A stretch of 64,000 bases of DNA, taken from the NCBI GenBank assembly GCA_963971425.1, contig OZ020525.1, positions 6,369,560 to 6,433,559 of the forward strand, written 5' to 3'. Source of the stretch: Bryoerythrophyllum caledonicum. Its lineage: Eukaryota; Streptophyta; Bryopsida; Pottiales; Pottiaceae. The translations under genes were made by a program, and so were the position numbers. This document shows positions 1 through 17,300 of this stretch, piece after piece (position 1 is the first letter of the stretch; each line of letters begins with the position of its first letter). The notes under the pieces were generated by a model that was not told the origin of the DNA, ran no database searches, and saw only the letters and a program-made list of their open reading frames with translations.

Positions 1-2031
1 CATGATTCGCCCGAGCTCTAATAGGTTGGCACTTCATTGAATCACGGAAGATGTTGCTTGAATCATGCATCACCAGGCTGGAGACTCAAGAACGTGCGTG
101 CTATGTTTACCTAGGTGCATTATTGTTGCAACGTTGGGAACCCAATTCATGGTATTTTTGGGAGACATTAGTATTGCATGCGGCAAGGATTTGTTATTAG
201 CATTATTTTTGTAACTTTGTGTGGTGGACCAAACTGTACGGCAAATGAGGTGTTGCACATGATCTTGGCTTTCCAGATTTTCGGCAAATGCTATTTCTAC
301 AGGTGGTTTTTTTGCATTTTTCGACTTAACTTCCTTTTTATTTCATTGTATTTCGGCATTTAAAAAATATTTTTTTCTTGCAAATTCGGCTTGTGTCTTC
401 TGAATTATTTTACGCCGGACTACAGGTTCACCTACGGTAGATAAGATAGTTAATTCATTCCAGATTAGTTATGAGGGTTAATTCATTCACACATGTCATG
501 TTTCATGGGACCCCTTTATTCATGCAGATGGATGCCGCGGAGGGTGGGCCAGGGTAGGCCTCATTCTACTAGTTTTTTTAATAAAAAAATCAGGGTCCAG
601 AAGCTTTTTTTGGATTTGTTTTTGTCAAATTTGAGGCCTACGGTCCCAAGTAACCCGTGAAGGCTCCATCTTGGTCTAAAGAGGGCCCCCCTCCAATATA
701 AAAATAGGGATCACGTTTTGACCACACCTCCCTTCCGCCTACATGGTTTAAAGAGTTCTTATTTAATGCTCGCTTCTGAATATGATAATGAAGCTAAGGT
801 AGAGGCACCCAATTCCGATCATTCAAGCGAGTTGGGGACTCAAATGACATTGTATGTCAAAAATATTTATGCAGAGAGAAGCGTAATTAGAAATGAAACT
901 CAACAAATAGTTTTTCAAATTTAATCTCAAAGATTAGCAATTTGATATAGAATTTAGAAGCCCAAAAACCACCGGAGCCCATAATCAAACTCTAGAATAG
1001 GTGAGATTTGGTGCCCTCCTTTGCACAATGCCAATAAGTGAGAGTGAGTAAAAAGAGAGAATACATGTCATAGATAACCAACTCAAGGAGGTACCCAATG
1101 ACAATGGGCCTTGTTCGACTTTCAAGGCAAGGCCACCAATGAGGGCTCAATTGAGGTGGATCAACCCAAAACTGTACACTTCATGACCCAATGCCAATAA
1201 GTGAGAGTGAGTAAAAAGAGAGAAGACATGTCATGGATAACCAACTCAAGGAGGTACCCAATGACGATGGGCCTTGTTCGACTTTCGAGGCAAGGCCACC
1301 AATGAGGGCTCAATTGAGATGGAACAACCCAAAACTGTACACTTCATGACCCAATGCCAATAATGCATGGGGTTTTCAGATTTTGAGATATCGGTTTTGG
1401 GTGGCTTTCTACACCATTTCATGCATTTACCATTTTCATGCACCATTCCATGCATGCTCTACTGATCGGAATTGGGTGCCACTACCTTAGTTCATCCCAC
1501 AATGCTTTCGCTAAGACAAAGTGAAATGCATTCAGAACATTTATCAGAGGGTCAATAGACGGTTACTCAGAATTACCACCAGACCATTGCAAGGAGCTGC
1601 TCTTCAGCTACACTCTACCATACCCACATACCTCTACATCCAAAACCTAGAAAAACATGTTACTTGAGGGGCTGACTGCCCTGAAGACCCTACGACAACT
1701 TACACTGCTAGAAAATGTTGAGACCTTGATACCATCCCTACATTGCTCACTCCTGCATACAAAAAACACTAGCACAGCTGCTGTCATAAAAAATTTAAAC
1801 TAAAATCTCAATGTCTACGATACGTATGCCGTTCACCATGCAAAAAGTCCAGTAAAAAATTATGCGGCCATGTGCGAAAATTTGGAAGTGCTGATATTCG
1901 GCACAATTATTGCCCCCCCATGGAATATGATACATCGGGGGTTATGGGAACCAGGTTCATGTACCTGCTGCATTCATACAGATTTTGCATATCAGTATTT
2001 GTAAAGACAAATTATTAAACTTCAATTTCAG
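1..2031. other. Intergenic or intronic DNA, left edge
   Basis: I see no convincing coding exon here. The only clear structure is the 163-bp tandem duplication listed separately. If the exon at 2032-2249 is real, part of this stretch is its upstream intron. Confidence 0.5.
1028..1353. repeat. 163-bp tandem duplication
   Basis: Two adjacent copies (1028-1190 and 1191-1353), each starting ATGCCAATAAGTGAGAGTGA. A third copy begins at 1354 but breaks off after about ten bases. The copies differ at only a few positions, so the duplication is fairly recent. No coding role is apparent. Confidence 0.9.
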
Positions 2032-2249
2032 ATGAAAGTTTGTACGAGCAGAGAGTCAATCGGATGCAAGAAAGGGCATACCTGGCTGTTTCGATAAAAG
2101 CACAGCGACTGATACAAGATATTTCAAAGGAAATCAGAACTTGCGCCCCAGATTCTAAGCAGGCTTCAGATGAGAAAAGGAATGTTTCACTTGATGGGAC
2201 CTTCAGTGACCTGCTGTTCAATCACAAGAATTTCATCAGGACATTTTAG
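2032..2249 (+). CDS. Possible terminal exon of an unidentified plus-strand gene
   Basis: A polypyrimidine stretch and AG acceptor end at 2031. They are followed by an open frame starting in phase 2 and closing with TAG at 2247-2249. It encodes about 72 residues with an amphipathic, helical look (an early part rich in Glu, Arg and Gln; a later SDLLFNHKNF). It sits tail to tail with the phototropin gene, 140 bp from its stop, which fits a gene end. No upstream exon was found in the window and I do not recognise the family. It could be a chance open frame. Confidence 0.35.
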
Positions 2250-2388
2250 AAGTCGTGGAATGTTGCATCGTCTACGATTGTTTCCTAGAGTAAAGCTGGA
2301 TTTGTTCGTACTGACGGGGAATTCAATTTCTCTCTGCTACAGATACTCAAAAGTGAATAGACATAGTAAAGTAGCCTGGCTCACCGTT

Positions 2389-7208
<4,820 letters not shown>

Positions 7209-8752
7209 CCTGACAAATTCGGTTAAACTCCGCAATTGTTCTCGTCCTTCCTGTCCTGCTCAGATCCAAAAGAGCGTCAACCTCGCGCGCAACGGAATTC
7301 AAACTCCAGCGTGAAAATGTGCTCAAATTCATTCCTCATCCACCCTCATACCTCAACTCTGCCTCCAATTCTCTCACCGAAACCCCGCTTGTTCAACGAG
7401 GCTGGTGCAAGAAGAAACACCAGCACAGAAATGAATTCGCTGCCGCGCCAGCCATCCTCCAGAGCCCTCTCGCTTCAAAGCACCTCACCACCTAGAAAGA
7501 CCACGAGTTCACCGTCAAATTCGTAAACTCCTCGAGCTCAATTCATCTCTACACATTCAACGCGGCGTCTAATCCTCAACTCCTTCAACCCACTTAAACC
7601 ACCGCACAACTCAAAGAGCGCTCTTCCGCAAGCAACGAAATAAAAAAACCCGCTGTCGAAGTCACTCTCAAATCTACCGCCATCAAAGAAACGCTGCATT
7701 CCACTCCCAAAGCTGCAGTAGCGCAATGCAGTGCCTATCCCGAGCTACTACCACCACCACCAGCCTCGAATACACCCGCTCCAAATATCAGAATTCATCG
7801 CTCAAACACTCGTCTAGCTACTGACACTCGTCTGGAAATGCGAGATCCATGACCTCACCTCACGCTCCGAACGAATCCCTCTCAAACCGAAAGCCTTCTC
7901 GAAGTGTCCTACAAGATCCAAAATGCGCACGCCTTCAAAAAAAAAAACAGCACATACATACCTGCGCGGGCGAACGGCGTCGACAAAGAGGAGGGAGCTT
8001 GGAGTGCGAGGGAAGGCCGTTCGAGGTCTGTGAGCGCGCGGGAGTGGCGCTGCGAAAAGGGTGGCTTTCGGGGCCGCAGCATGAATTGGCATTCCGGAAT
8101 TCAACTGGATATGACCCGCACGTCATTGGCTGCTTGTGGAGGGAGTTAGTATTCTGTGGTCGTCTAGCCAGGGACTACACTAATTGGTCTAGAAAGGTCC
8201 TCCCAAATTAGGAGTTTTAACACTTACTATAAACGTCACACGTATTTTACTCTATTGGATACAGAGAATGTATTGAAGTTTAGCAAGACTTACACCTTTA
8301 GATTGGAATTTCTTCAACTGCCATCTTTCATTTGCAGGTCATTTCAATATGTTCATCTTATCATGTTCAAATACAACATTATACATGTAGAATATTGTGG
8401 CCACATTAAACTTTACTACGGTAAGTGATTAGATAGTACTAATGGGGATAATCAGGGTGGTAAGTTGCTAGGATACGTCGACGCTTCTCTGGATTCCTCT
8501 TTATCGGCTTTTCGGCGTTGTGTTTGATTGGTGGCGAGAGTGGCCAACAAGAGGAACGGATATGATGTGAGAATAATTTCCGTATCGAATCATGCACTCA
8601 CTTGTCCACTCTGTCTAATGGAGCTTTGTGTTGTAAGGTTCAGCTTGGGGTGATGTTTAGCATAAGAGTAGCGCTGGTCGTTTTGACCAGTGTGAGTGTA
8701 GAGTCTGTCGCGATAGCGTTGCTACTTAGGTGGCATACACTATCCTTAATTC
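7209..8752. promoter_or_regulatory. Upstream region and probable spliced leader of the phototropin gene
   Basis: No coding exon seen. The base before the phototropin ATG follows an AG acceptor (TTTGTCAG at 7210-7217 on the minus strand), so a 5' untranslated exon probably lies upstream. At 8118-8129 the minus strand reads CCAATGACGTGC, a CCAAT box next to an ACGT-core bZIP-type site. That is the kind of element used in light-regulated plant promoters, but one site is weak evidence and the transcription start is unknown. Confidence 0.35.
8245..8402 (+). repeat. Dispersed repeat, copy 1 of 2
   Basis: About 160 bp matching 11752-11914 in direct orientation. Shared landmarks are ACTTACACCTTTRGATTG, CATCTTTCATTTG and CATTATACATGT. 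Probably part of an old interspersed element; no ends identified. Confidence 0.6.
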
Positions 8753-9705
8753 TTAACCCCTAAATTTCCAACAGTCGCCCGAGGGACTCTAGAAGGTTCT
8801 GGCAGGTTCCTATGGTGTAATTTTATAACAATTTTCTTTGAAATTCTTTATGTAGATGGACATCAGTAAAAGCTTTGTGTGAGTCCAATTTATTCCTGAA
8901 TCGGGCATTTGATGAAAAAGTTATAGGGTTTTGAAGTTCAAATGGGGAGAGTGGGCACATCGGGCAACTCCAAAAACTTTTGCTAGGACACTTTGTTGAA
9001 TGTGAGATTTTCAATACTAGCAAGTAATATTTTTTCCTTTCAAATTGTCCAAAAAAAACCTCTTGTCTTTAGTGAAAAAAAACATATAAATCCAAGTCAA
9101 ACATTTTCACACATTATTGCAAATTGTCCAGCAAGGTACCAAAAAACATCTTCTTTTTCACATAAAACTTTGAGATCATTGTATTTTTTACTTTTTATTT
9201 TTTCAGCAGCATTATGTGGTGTAAACCTTCTTATTGACCATTTGGATTCTCATTCTAAAACATATTAAGTTCACAAAAAAAATATAACGCAAATTGACAA
9301 TTTTTGAACCTCCACTCCTTGCACAATTTTTTTGAATATGCTACATCATTTTTCTACTTTCTAAAATTGGAGTACAAGGAACTAATATCATGCTTAACAT
9401 GACGAAAATGAATTTAGACCTTGTGTAGTGCAAAAATTTGACACCAAGTGAAGTCAAAGTCTGCTAATCCATGAAACGGAGGGAAGAAAATGGACCCATT
9501 TCTCTACTTCAAACGCTATAATATTACAATCTGTGCTGTCAAACATTATGAAATTTTTAATGTAAATTACTTAATAAGTCTTAATTGAGATCCTACGGTT
9601 GAAACTAGAAGTAAAAGTTTTTTGTTTCGTCCTCACTCATTGCACTAAAACAAGCAATTTTGATGTGTTTTTGGTGTGAAATTGTCAAAGAAATTTAGGG
9701 GTTAA
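8753..9705 (+). mobile_element. TTAA-flanked MITE, family A, copy 1
   Basis: 953-bp non-coding element flanked by TTAA on both sides. Its inverted ends are CCCCTAAATTTC and GAAATTTAGGGG. Just inside the left end is a small GTC-CC/GG-GAC hairpin, as in other copies. The TTAA target and CCC-starting termini match the piggyBac pattern; this assignment is inference because no transposase is present. The interior is AT-rich, with a well-conserved segment around GTGGTGTAAACCTTCTTATT. Confidence 0.75.
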
Positions 9706-10422
9706 GAGCATCCCTACCGCCAGTCGTGAGAGCATCTCCACCCCTGAACGACAACCCGGTCCTCGCGAGACATGAGATGCAAGAGACGCAGGGGTGGAGC
9801 GGGCATGAAAGGGAGCGTGCCGGAATTTGGTTGCACCGCGATTGCAGACACACGGTCAACCGTGAACCAAGAAATGCCAGAGGTTGCCACGTTGCGCCGG
9901 TCCCGTAGATATAACGAAATGAAATGTTAGGTTGCGCAGAGAAAACATAGGTTGCGCACATAAAAGTGAGTGAAGGAAGCTGCAGCCACTCCTGCGCTGC
10001 CATTTAACAGCATGGGAGTGGTTTTCTTGAACGACGAAAAATCAAGTGCGCTCGCCAAAATTGTGATTTTTAGCGTCGTGTGCATTGCAGGACAGGAGCC
10101 TGGCGGAGCAGGATTCCAGGGAGGCGCACCGATTTCGAGAAAATCCATGGCACCCCAACAAATCTACCGTGGCTCCTTGCCCCGGTAGACTAGGGAAAAA
10201 TCCCGTCATGGTGTGTCAAAGGCAAGGGGCGGCTCATGTGTCGCTCAAGTGGGCTGGCAGCAAACTAGTAGAGGCTTGTCATCCCCATGGCATCTTGCAG
10301 GCTACAGTGCAACCTGCCGGGTTGAGCTCTCTGATAAGAACCTTGGTAGAAAAATCTAAACTGATGAGTTTTCTCAATATATTTTGTTTCAAAACTTTTT
10401 GGCCTTTTTACCAAAGTTTTGT

Positions 10423-11221
10423 TTAACTCCTAAAGGCCCAATGTCCCTTTGGAGAACATTTTGAGTTTGGATAAGGTCCCACAATCTCAAATTTAGGCAT
10501 GATTTTCTAAGGTTTTTTTATTGAAAGGGAAACTTTTTATTAGCTACTCTCTTGTAGACATTTTTTTGTAGAAATTTGACTTACGGTTCAAAAGTTACAA
10601 TTTTGTTCAAGAACAAATACAACTAGTGCAGCAATTTAGTGTGACATATAACAAATAATGTAACAAAACTTTAATAAATTCTAAATTCAATAGAAATTGG
10701 AGTTTTTGTCCATTTCAAAAAAAGAATCCTCTTAAAAAAAATGGAAATCTTTGCATCTACCATACAGATTTTTGAATTTCAAAAATATGAGAAGGATATG
10801 CAAAACTTGAAGTGTATTGAGATACATATAGTTGCATTTTAGGATTTTAAGGACATCTTCTACTCCTCTTCTTCTTCTAAAATTTGGTGTACATGTGCCT
10901 AACATGATCCTTTTTGAGTTAATATTAGAAAATCACAGACCGTAGTGCAAGAAGTTGCCATAGAAGGTGATCAAAGTTTGTTGAAGGTAATTAGTATGAC
11001 CTCAAGAAGAGTTTATGTCTCACTTCAAAAGCTAAAATCTTTCCATCCATGCGATCAAATTGAACAAAATTTTGACTTCATACACTTGTATAATCCTAGT
11101 ACAAGATCCTACGGCTAGGTATGTAAAAACTGTGTTTATTTGCATTTTGTGTTGAATGCATTGAAATTGACAATTTTCAGTAAGTTTGGGTGCTAAAATG
11201 TTGTGGGCCTTTAGGGATTAA
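10423..11221 (+). mobile_element. TTAA-flanked MITE, family A, copy 2 (diverged)
   Basis: Begins TTAACTCCTAAAGGCCC and ends GGGCCTTTAGGGATTAA, about 799 bp. Flanks and inverted ends match family A, but the interior has drifted strongly, so this is one of the older copies. No coding capacity. Confidence 0.6.
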
Positions 11222-13019
11222 ACCATGAAGGTTATCTTTGATGCATATCAGCTTTCCTAGGTAATATGAAGTTTATATTGTCAAATTTTTATTCCAACTT
11301 TGATTTTTATTATTGATTAAAATTGATTAATTTGTAACAAATGCAAGGTTAGTACCTACTACCAAAGAATAGTGTTTTCTACGTATTTCAAAGAAATGAA
11401 TGAATTTCATCCATAGTAAGAATCCTCACTGTGAGTTAGGGGTATGTGGCAGAATGAACATGGATTTTTGTGTATTTTTTTAATAATAATATTTATTTTT
11501 CATATTTTTCTTTTACAGATTCTTAGTAGCTTTGATTTTTTTGCAAAAAATAGATTAAAATAAAAAATCTTACATGTAGATACTCGTTGACTTTATTTAA
11601 GAAAAACGCATTAATGATCAATGTTGTAAATTTGAGTGTTAACTAGAACAAAGAAACTATTTCCTACAACCAAGATAAATTTATGGGCATAGGTCAGGCG
11701 TTTGAGGGCTAACCCGTAAATGTCATTTGTGAACCTTATACACAGTGCGCAAGTATTTTACTATGTAGAATAGAAAATATGTAATAAAGTTTTGCAAACT
11801 TACACCTTTGGATTGAAGATTCTTCAACTAACATCTTTCATTTGGAGGTCATCTTGATATCTAAACCTTATCATGTTTAAATATGACATTATACATGTTG
11901 AATACTTTGGTCACAAGTAGCACCGTCAGAGGTTTAAGGATTAATGTCCCATCTTGGAAGTAATGTGTATGATACCAGTGTTTATCATATGTATGATGAC
12001 AATTAGGAGGTTCTTCAACATTCTCCTTTCTAATTGTAGGGTGTAATTGAGTTGTTCCCATGATTTTACTTCTATTATACATCAATTTTACCAAACTTGA
12101 GCAAAAAAAATAATTTGATGAAGTCCACAACATAATATCTTTTCTTTATAAGTTTCTTCTCCCATTTCTAATCAATTGCTTCTATTACTACTTTTTGGAC
12201 TTAGGTACAACTAGTAATAAGTGTCTTTTTAAACAATTGAGTACTTGTGTTTCACTTAACCATGCCATGCCATGTGAGACCAACAGCTACCCATTCACTT
12301 CTACTTGCTACGGGATGTACCATGGAACAACCACCAAGGATTTGCTCAAGACTGACAAAGTTGCCCCAGTATCACTTGAGTTTGAAGATTAATATCACCG
12401 GGTATTGCATGGGTACCACATGGATACCATACAAGAACTGCACATCCTAAATTGCCTTCAACTTCTTCTGTGTGCAGTTGTAATTCCAATTTGATAGGCT
12501 TAACAAGGAAAGGTGATGTTTGCGATTGAGATTTTCAGAGTTTCGTGAGAAGCGTGACAAAATTGAAGAAATTTTTCTTCAATTCTTAACAAATACTAAG
12601 CGAATGCACGTGCCACCCGTGCGGTTGGCTTTCCACCCCACCTGGTCCCTGGAATCTCAGATTGGGACTTGGGTGACCGGATGGGTTATCCCGACGGACT
12701 AAAGGGGGTTCAGGTCTGGGGCCATGTGTGCTTGCTTACTATTTGTCTCCAAGGAGGCAAGGGAGTTCCCCGAGACCCTATCCGGTGTGACATCCAGTCT
12801 CAAAGCAATACCTTGGCCCGGTGAGACCATGTCCAAGTATCAACCTAGGTATGAGCCACCGGACGGGTATCTGATTTTTATTTTTTACTTTCATACATAA
12901 ATAGATATTTAACCCTAGTTGTGTAGTAGAGTTACAAGGTGAGTTAAGGTTGCATTCTTTCCGCAAGCTCTTTAAGAATTAGTCAAAACCATTGTTCCTA
13001 ATGCAACTATTGTATCTTC
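11222..13019. other. AT-rich intergenic DNA
   Basis: No gene recognised. It contains the second copy of the 160-bp dispersed repeat (11752-11914). A short GC-richer stretch at 12610-12870 has weak internal inverted similarity around CCGTGCGGTTGG and CCACCGGACGGG. The small open frames here have no supporting motifs. Confidence 0.6.
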
Positions 13020-13107
13020 TAATGCAACTCTGACGCCTCCTTGGAGAACTCGAGCAGGTTCTTATTGTGTCAATTTATAACATTATTTTTTGAAAATTTT
13101 ACTGTAG
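13020..13107 (+). mobile_element. Left piece of family A MITE copy 3, split by a later insertion
   Basis: The bases resemble the first part of family A (CTTGGAGAAC, AGGTTCTTATTGTGTCAATT) and break off at ACTGTAG, exactly where the 17.7-kb element starts. The right piece resumes at 30788 with TGTAGATAGACATTACTAAA. The outer left end is too diverged to place precisely. Confidence 0.7.
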
Positions 13108-13647
13108 TGTCGGAACCTAGTTTTTAAGGAATTGCCGTCCTAGTATAAGTCAAGGGCAAATGGGTGGTGATTTTTTGGAAATTAGAAACACTCCCATTAT
13201 AAATAGATAATTTTACTAAAACCTATCGTAAGTCCTCGTTGCCTAAAATTGGAAACCGTAAAAACAATAAGAAGGAATCCGGGTACTAGTGACCAGATTC
13301 CGGTCTCGATCGGTTATCACCACGATCAGGATCTAACGATCAGTACTGTAACCAAATTTAACGGCAATAACCGGCCGCTGTTTCAGATTCAGGTAATGAT
13401 TACCAAACTGGGAATAAATAGTTAATTCCAGGGTTCTTCTTCTCATCTTTCTTAGTGAGATTGGAGTTGGTTAGCGGCAAGCGAGCGAGCGTGGACAGTT
13501 TAGGGTTCGTGTGTAAGGGCGTTGTAAGCCAGGATTGCTGCCTTTGCGGGTTGGGAATCAGGAATTGTAGGTTAGGGTTTGAGTGCGGATTCTTTCGCGG
13601 ATCTTTTGGTATGAATCCAGGTCTGAATTCAGTCGAGGATTGTTGAG

Positions 13648-14190
13648 ATGATGTTGAAGAAGGCGATCAGTAGCAGGGCGGCGACTAAATCGATCGTGAA
13701 CCTCCGAACTGTAGTCCTGGTGATTCCCGAATCCGAGAGCGACCGGAAAGCGCTGGATGCGGATCTGAAGATGATGGGTTATTTCGGATTCCGAGAGCAA
13801 CCATGGGGTTTCAGAGACGATGCAATGGTCCAGGAGTTGCTAGACGGAGTCTCCAAAGAGTTCGAAGGCACCATCCGGGAGAGGCCGAAGAAGTGGACTT
13901 CAACAATGTGGAGCGGCATATGCAGATTCGCGATGCGGGGAGAAGGTATGTGCTCATGTCGAGAATCCTTCATTGACGGGAAGTTCACGCGGAAAGCAGA
14001 TCCGAAGGACGGGCTGACCGTGGCTGCCTGCAAAGATCCGAGGGTTCGGAAGGTGATGGAAGAAGAACGCCGGTTCCCGAAGGGAACCGGCGTGAATAAA
14101 GTGTCTGTTCGTTCCATTGCTAAGACCATGCCCACTGAACAAGGAATTAGCGAACTGGAACTACTTCCCCCTTTCGAGGGTAGACACTAT
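13648..14190 (+). pseudogene. Left part of the fossil element's coding region
   Basis: Coding-looking, GC-richer plus-strand segment beginning with ATG at 13648. It encodes a basic, Arg- and Lys-rich protein part with no motif I recognise. It stops making sense where the LINE's 3' end begins, about 14180-14200. Codon use resembles the segment at 28140-29573, consistent with one original unit. Treated as a fossil and not reconstructed. Confidence 0.5.
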
Positions 14191-14304
14191 GTAACGAGTA
14201 GCCAGAAACCACCCAACAACGACCAACCACGACCAAACTAACTAAACAACAAAAAGCAAAACCAAACAGGCAGCCAATCAGGAAGAGACAGAGTGGCGAA
14301 GTTC

Positions 14305-17300
14305 CTAAGGGGGGTCTTGCCTATCAGGGAGGACTTGGTTGTTTTCGATTTTGCGTTTATGCAGTAAAATAGACATGGCATGTTGAATAGCGATGGTGTT
14401 GATATTTTTAAAGATAGTTTTAATTGTATCAATGGGTATCTTGAAGGTATCTTCAAGAGTTTTCATAGATGGGATAAAGGTGGTGGCACGAGCGCCGGAT
14501 GTGATAACAATAAGGGGGTCCACATTCCAGCCGAGGGCAATGATGTCGTCTATGAGGGGTTGGTATTTATCTATTTTGTTTTGTATTGTTTCCGGGGAGA
14601 ATCTATTGTTGCAATATGTAAATTCGATGAATTGAATGGTGTAGTCTTGGTTGATGTTCTCGGGTGGTGGGTCGTTGTATGGTAAACCTTTGACACAGAG
14701 AATGTCCGGTTTGAGCCTAGCGTTGCAATGACATCTTTGGGTCATACATGAGCATGGAAGTAGCCATGGGGGGACCGTGTTTTCTTGTGGATTGCTATTA
14801 AAAGTGCCGGCGTTCATAAGTATGAAACATCTCGATTTATTGTAGGAGGTGATTAGTTTTCGGACTTCCCATACCGCTTTGTTATGTCTTTTAACAATTA
14901 GGGAGTGTATGTGGTGGTTTTGGCATTTGAATAGCACATGAAGCCATGTGTCGGGGTCCATTGAGGGGCATATGGGGCATGTTATGGATGGGAATCTTTC
15001 TATTCCAAAGAAGAGTTGTTTGCAAGCGTTTCCCATGTACTGACCCGTACGGAATTTGATGAGGCACGTTATTTGTGAGTCTGAGATGATGGGGTTTTTC
15101 CAAAAGTTTGTAGAGAGTTCATTGTCTATGTCGTTATTATTAGTCCATTTTTCTATGTTAGGAATATTTTCTGAGATTGTATCTAGGTTGTTGTAGAGGT
15201 CTTGTTTTTTGAGATATTCGCCCAGAAACCTAATTGGGCCTTTGTCGGGGGTATCTTCTTTGGAAGGCCAATCTTCTTTTTGAAAGTAGTATGGGGTGGC
15301 ATGAGCATGTTCGTGAGGGTCTTTGGCGTTTTTGTGTGTTTTTTCTCGGCCTTCTTTTGCAAGTTTGTCTGCTTGTTCGTTGCCATCAATGTTGGCATGG
15401 GCTCTGACTTTGTGAAGGGTTGTGATTTGTGTACGTTTTTGTAACATTTGTACCATTGATGTTAGTATGGTTTGGTCGGGGTGACTGTTGTGAAGGGTTG
15501 GGTGTGTTATTTGAGTGTTTAGTAGGTAGAGTGCATTTATACAATCGGTGAATATATGTGCAGGTTCATTTTTGTATTTTGTTGTGATGATTTGTAGTGT
15601 TTTGTGAATGGCCATGAGTTCTGCTCTGAGGATATTTTGTAGTCCATGGAGTCTTTTGGCTAGTTTAATTTCTTTGGTAGAATTATATATGCCATAGCCA
15701 GCTTTTTCTCTTCGCCAAGAGCCCGGGCTAATTTGTTCCGGTGGTTTAAAGGAGCCGTCGGTGTAATAACTGTATGCGGGGTTAAATTTTGCTATGGTAT
15801 GAGTTGGGTAGTCTAGGAGAGGGGGAAGTATGACGGAGTAGTTTAATGTGTTGTTGTCATAGTTTAATTTTGACCATTTTTTACTTTTGTTTACGGGGGT
15901 TTGTATGGGTGTTGGTGGGGCCGGTTTTGTGTATGGTCGTTGTATGTCTAGATTGTCTGTTATGGAAGTAAGTTCCGCTAGTTGTTCTAGGGAGCCCAGG
16001 TTTTGATTTTGATGATGGACGCATAGTATTTGTAATGTAGATGGCTCTATTCGGGGTTTTTTTAGCTCGGGTGGGATATTAGGTTCTTCGTATGGTATTG
16101 TGTCTGCTTCGAATAATGCAATGATGTGGGAATCTGGGAATGGGTTTGAATGTTGGTTGTTGTTTTGGTACCAATTGTTGTTCGGTGTGACGATGATTGT
16201 TTTTGTGTTATTTGGATCGTGTTTGGCGGCAAGTCTAGCCCAATGTATGGCTTGTTCTATGTCTTTCTCGTTGTGGGGGTGAGCTATTCCATTTCCGATC
16301 CATTTGTGTTCAAAGGCCTTGCCTAGGGATCCAAATATTTTGTCTCTTTCGTACGGTGAGTAGAATTTGTTTAGTTTGGTAGGACATGTGATCGGGGAGG
16401 AAAAGTATGAGTGTTCGATGTTAAAGGATGATATTAGTGAGTCTAAGATGGGGGTGGGTATTGTGTATTGCGCATTTTTGAGGGGGTCAGTTTTTGGTAT
16501 TCGATATTTATATCTTTGGTAAAGCCATATTAGTTCGGTTTCAAAGGGTTGGGTTGTTGGTTCAATGTTTGTAGGGGATTGTAATTTTGTATGATATTGG
16601 TTCCATAACCATTGGAGCCGGGTAATGGGTATGGTGTGTAAATGTCGGCCGTTTTCTTCGTATAGATGTGCTTGATTGTTATCTATTTGAATTGTGTTTG
16701 AGGATGTAAGGATATCATTTTCGGGGTTGCATTCTATTGTGTAGATGTTTAAGAGTGGGATAATTATGGGTGGCGTTACGGACCTTGAGTCTGAGGATTG
16801 TTCTTGTGGATGGTGGGCAAGGATGATATCTAAGTATATTTTGTTTTGGATCTTTTGGTAGTATTGTTTTAATTTTTCAGTGTTATGTGTGGAGGTATTG
16901 GCGTCATGCCGTGGAAAAAGGTCTCTTTGGGGGAGCCATTTATTGTATGTATTATCATTGTGTTGCCATTGGCATAGGTATTTTGTGTAGGTATTTTGTA
17001 TGTTATTTGTGTCTGTGTGTTGGATATGTTTATGGTTTATGATATTATTAATGGGGTATGTGGTAGGGTTTTTGGGGATGTATGTTGGGGGGCGAGGGTG
17101 GTATGTATGTGGAGGGTTAGGGGGATTGGTTGGTGTGGGAATATTTCTTGGGATGATGTTATTGTTGAGGGTGATGAATGGATCTTTAAGTGTATGAGAG
17201 TATGGGTGTATGTTGCAAGGAGTATGACATATTGTGGGGCATGTTATGTGGCAAAATAGTTGTTTAGCAACACTTAGGGCACTCTTTATTAGTTTAGATG

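Noticed and set aside
7209-7332. In-frame extension upstream of the phototropin ATG
   Set aside because: It begins with TTG and lies beyond a good splice acceptor (TTTGTCAG), so it is more likely intron or leader.
14190-14300. Poly(A) tail for the LINE
   Set aside because: The plus strand shows no T run at the LINE's 3' end; A-rich words here are on the wrong strand for a tail.
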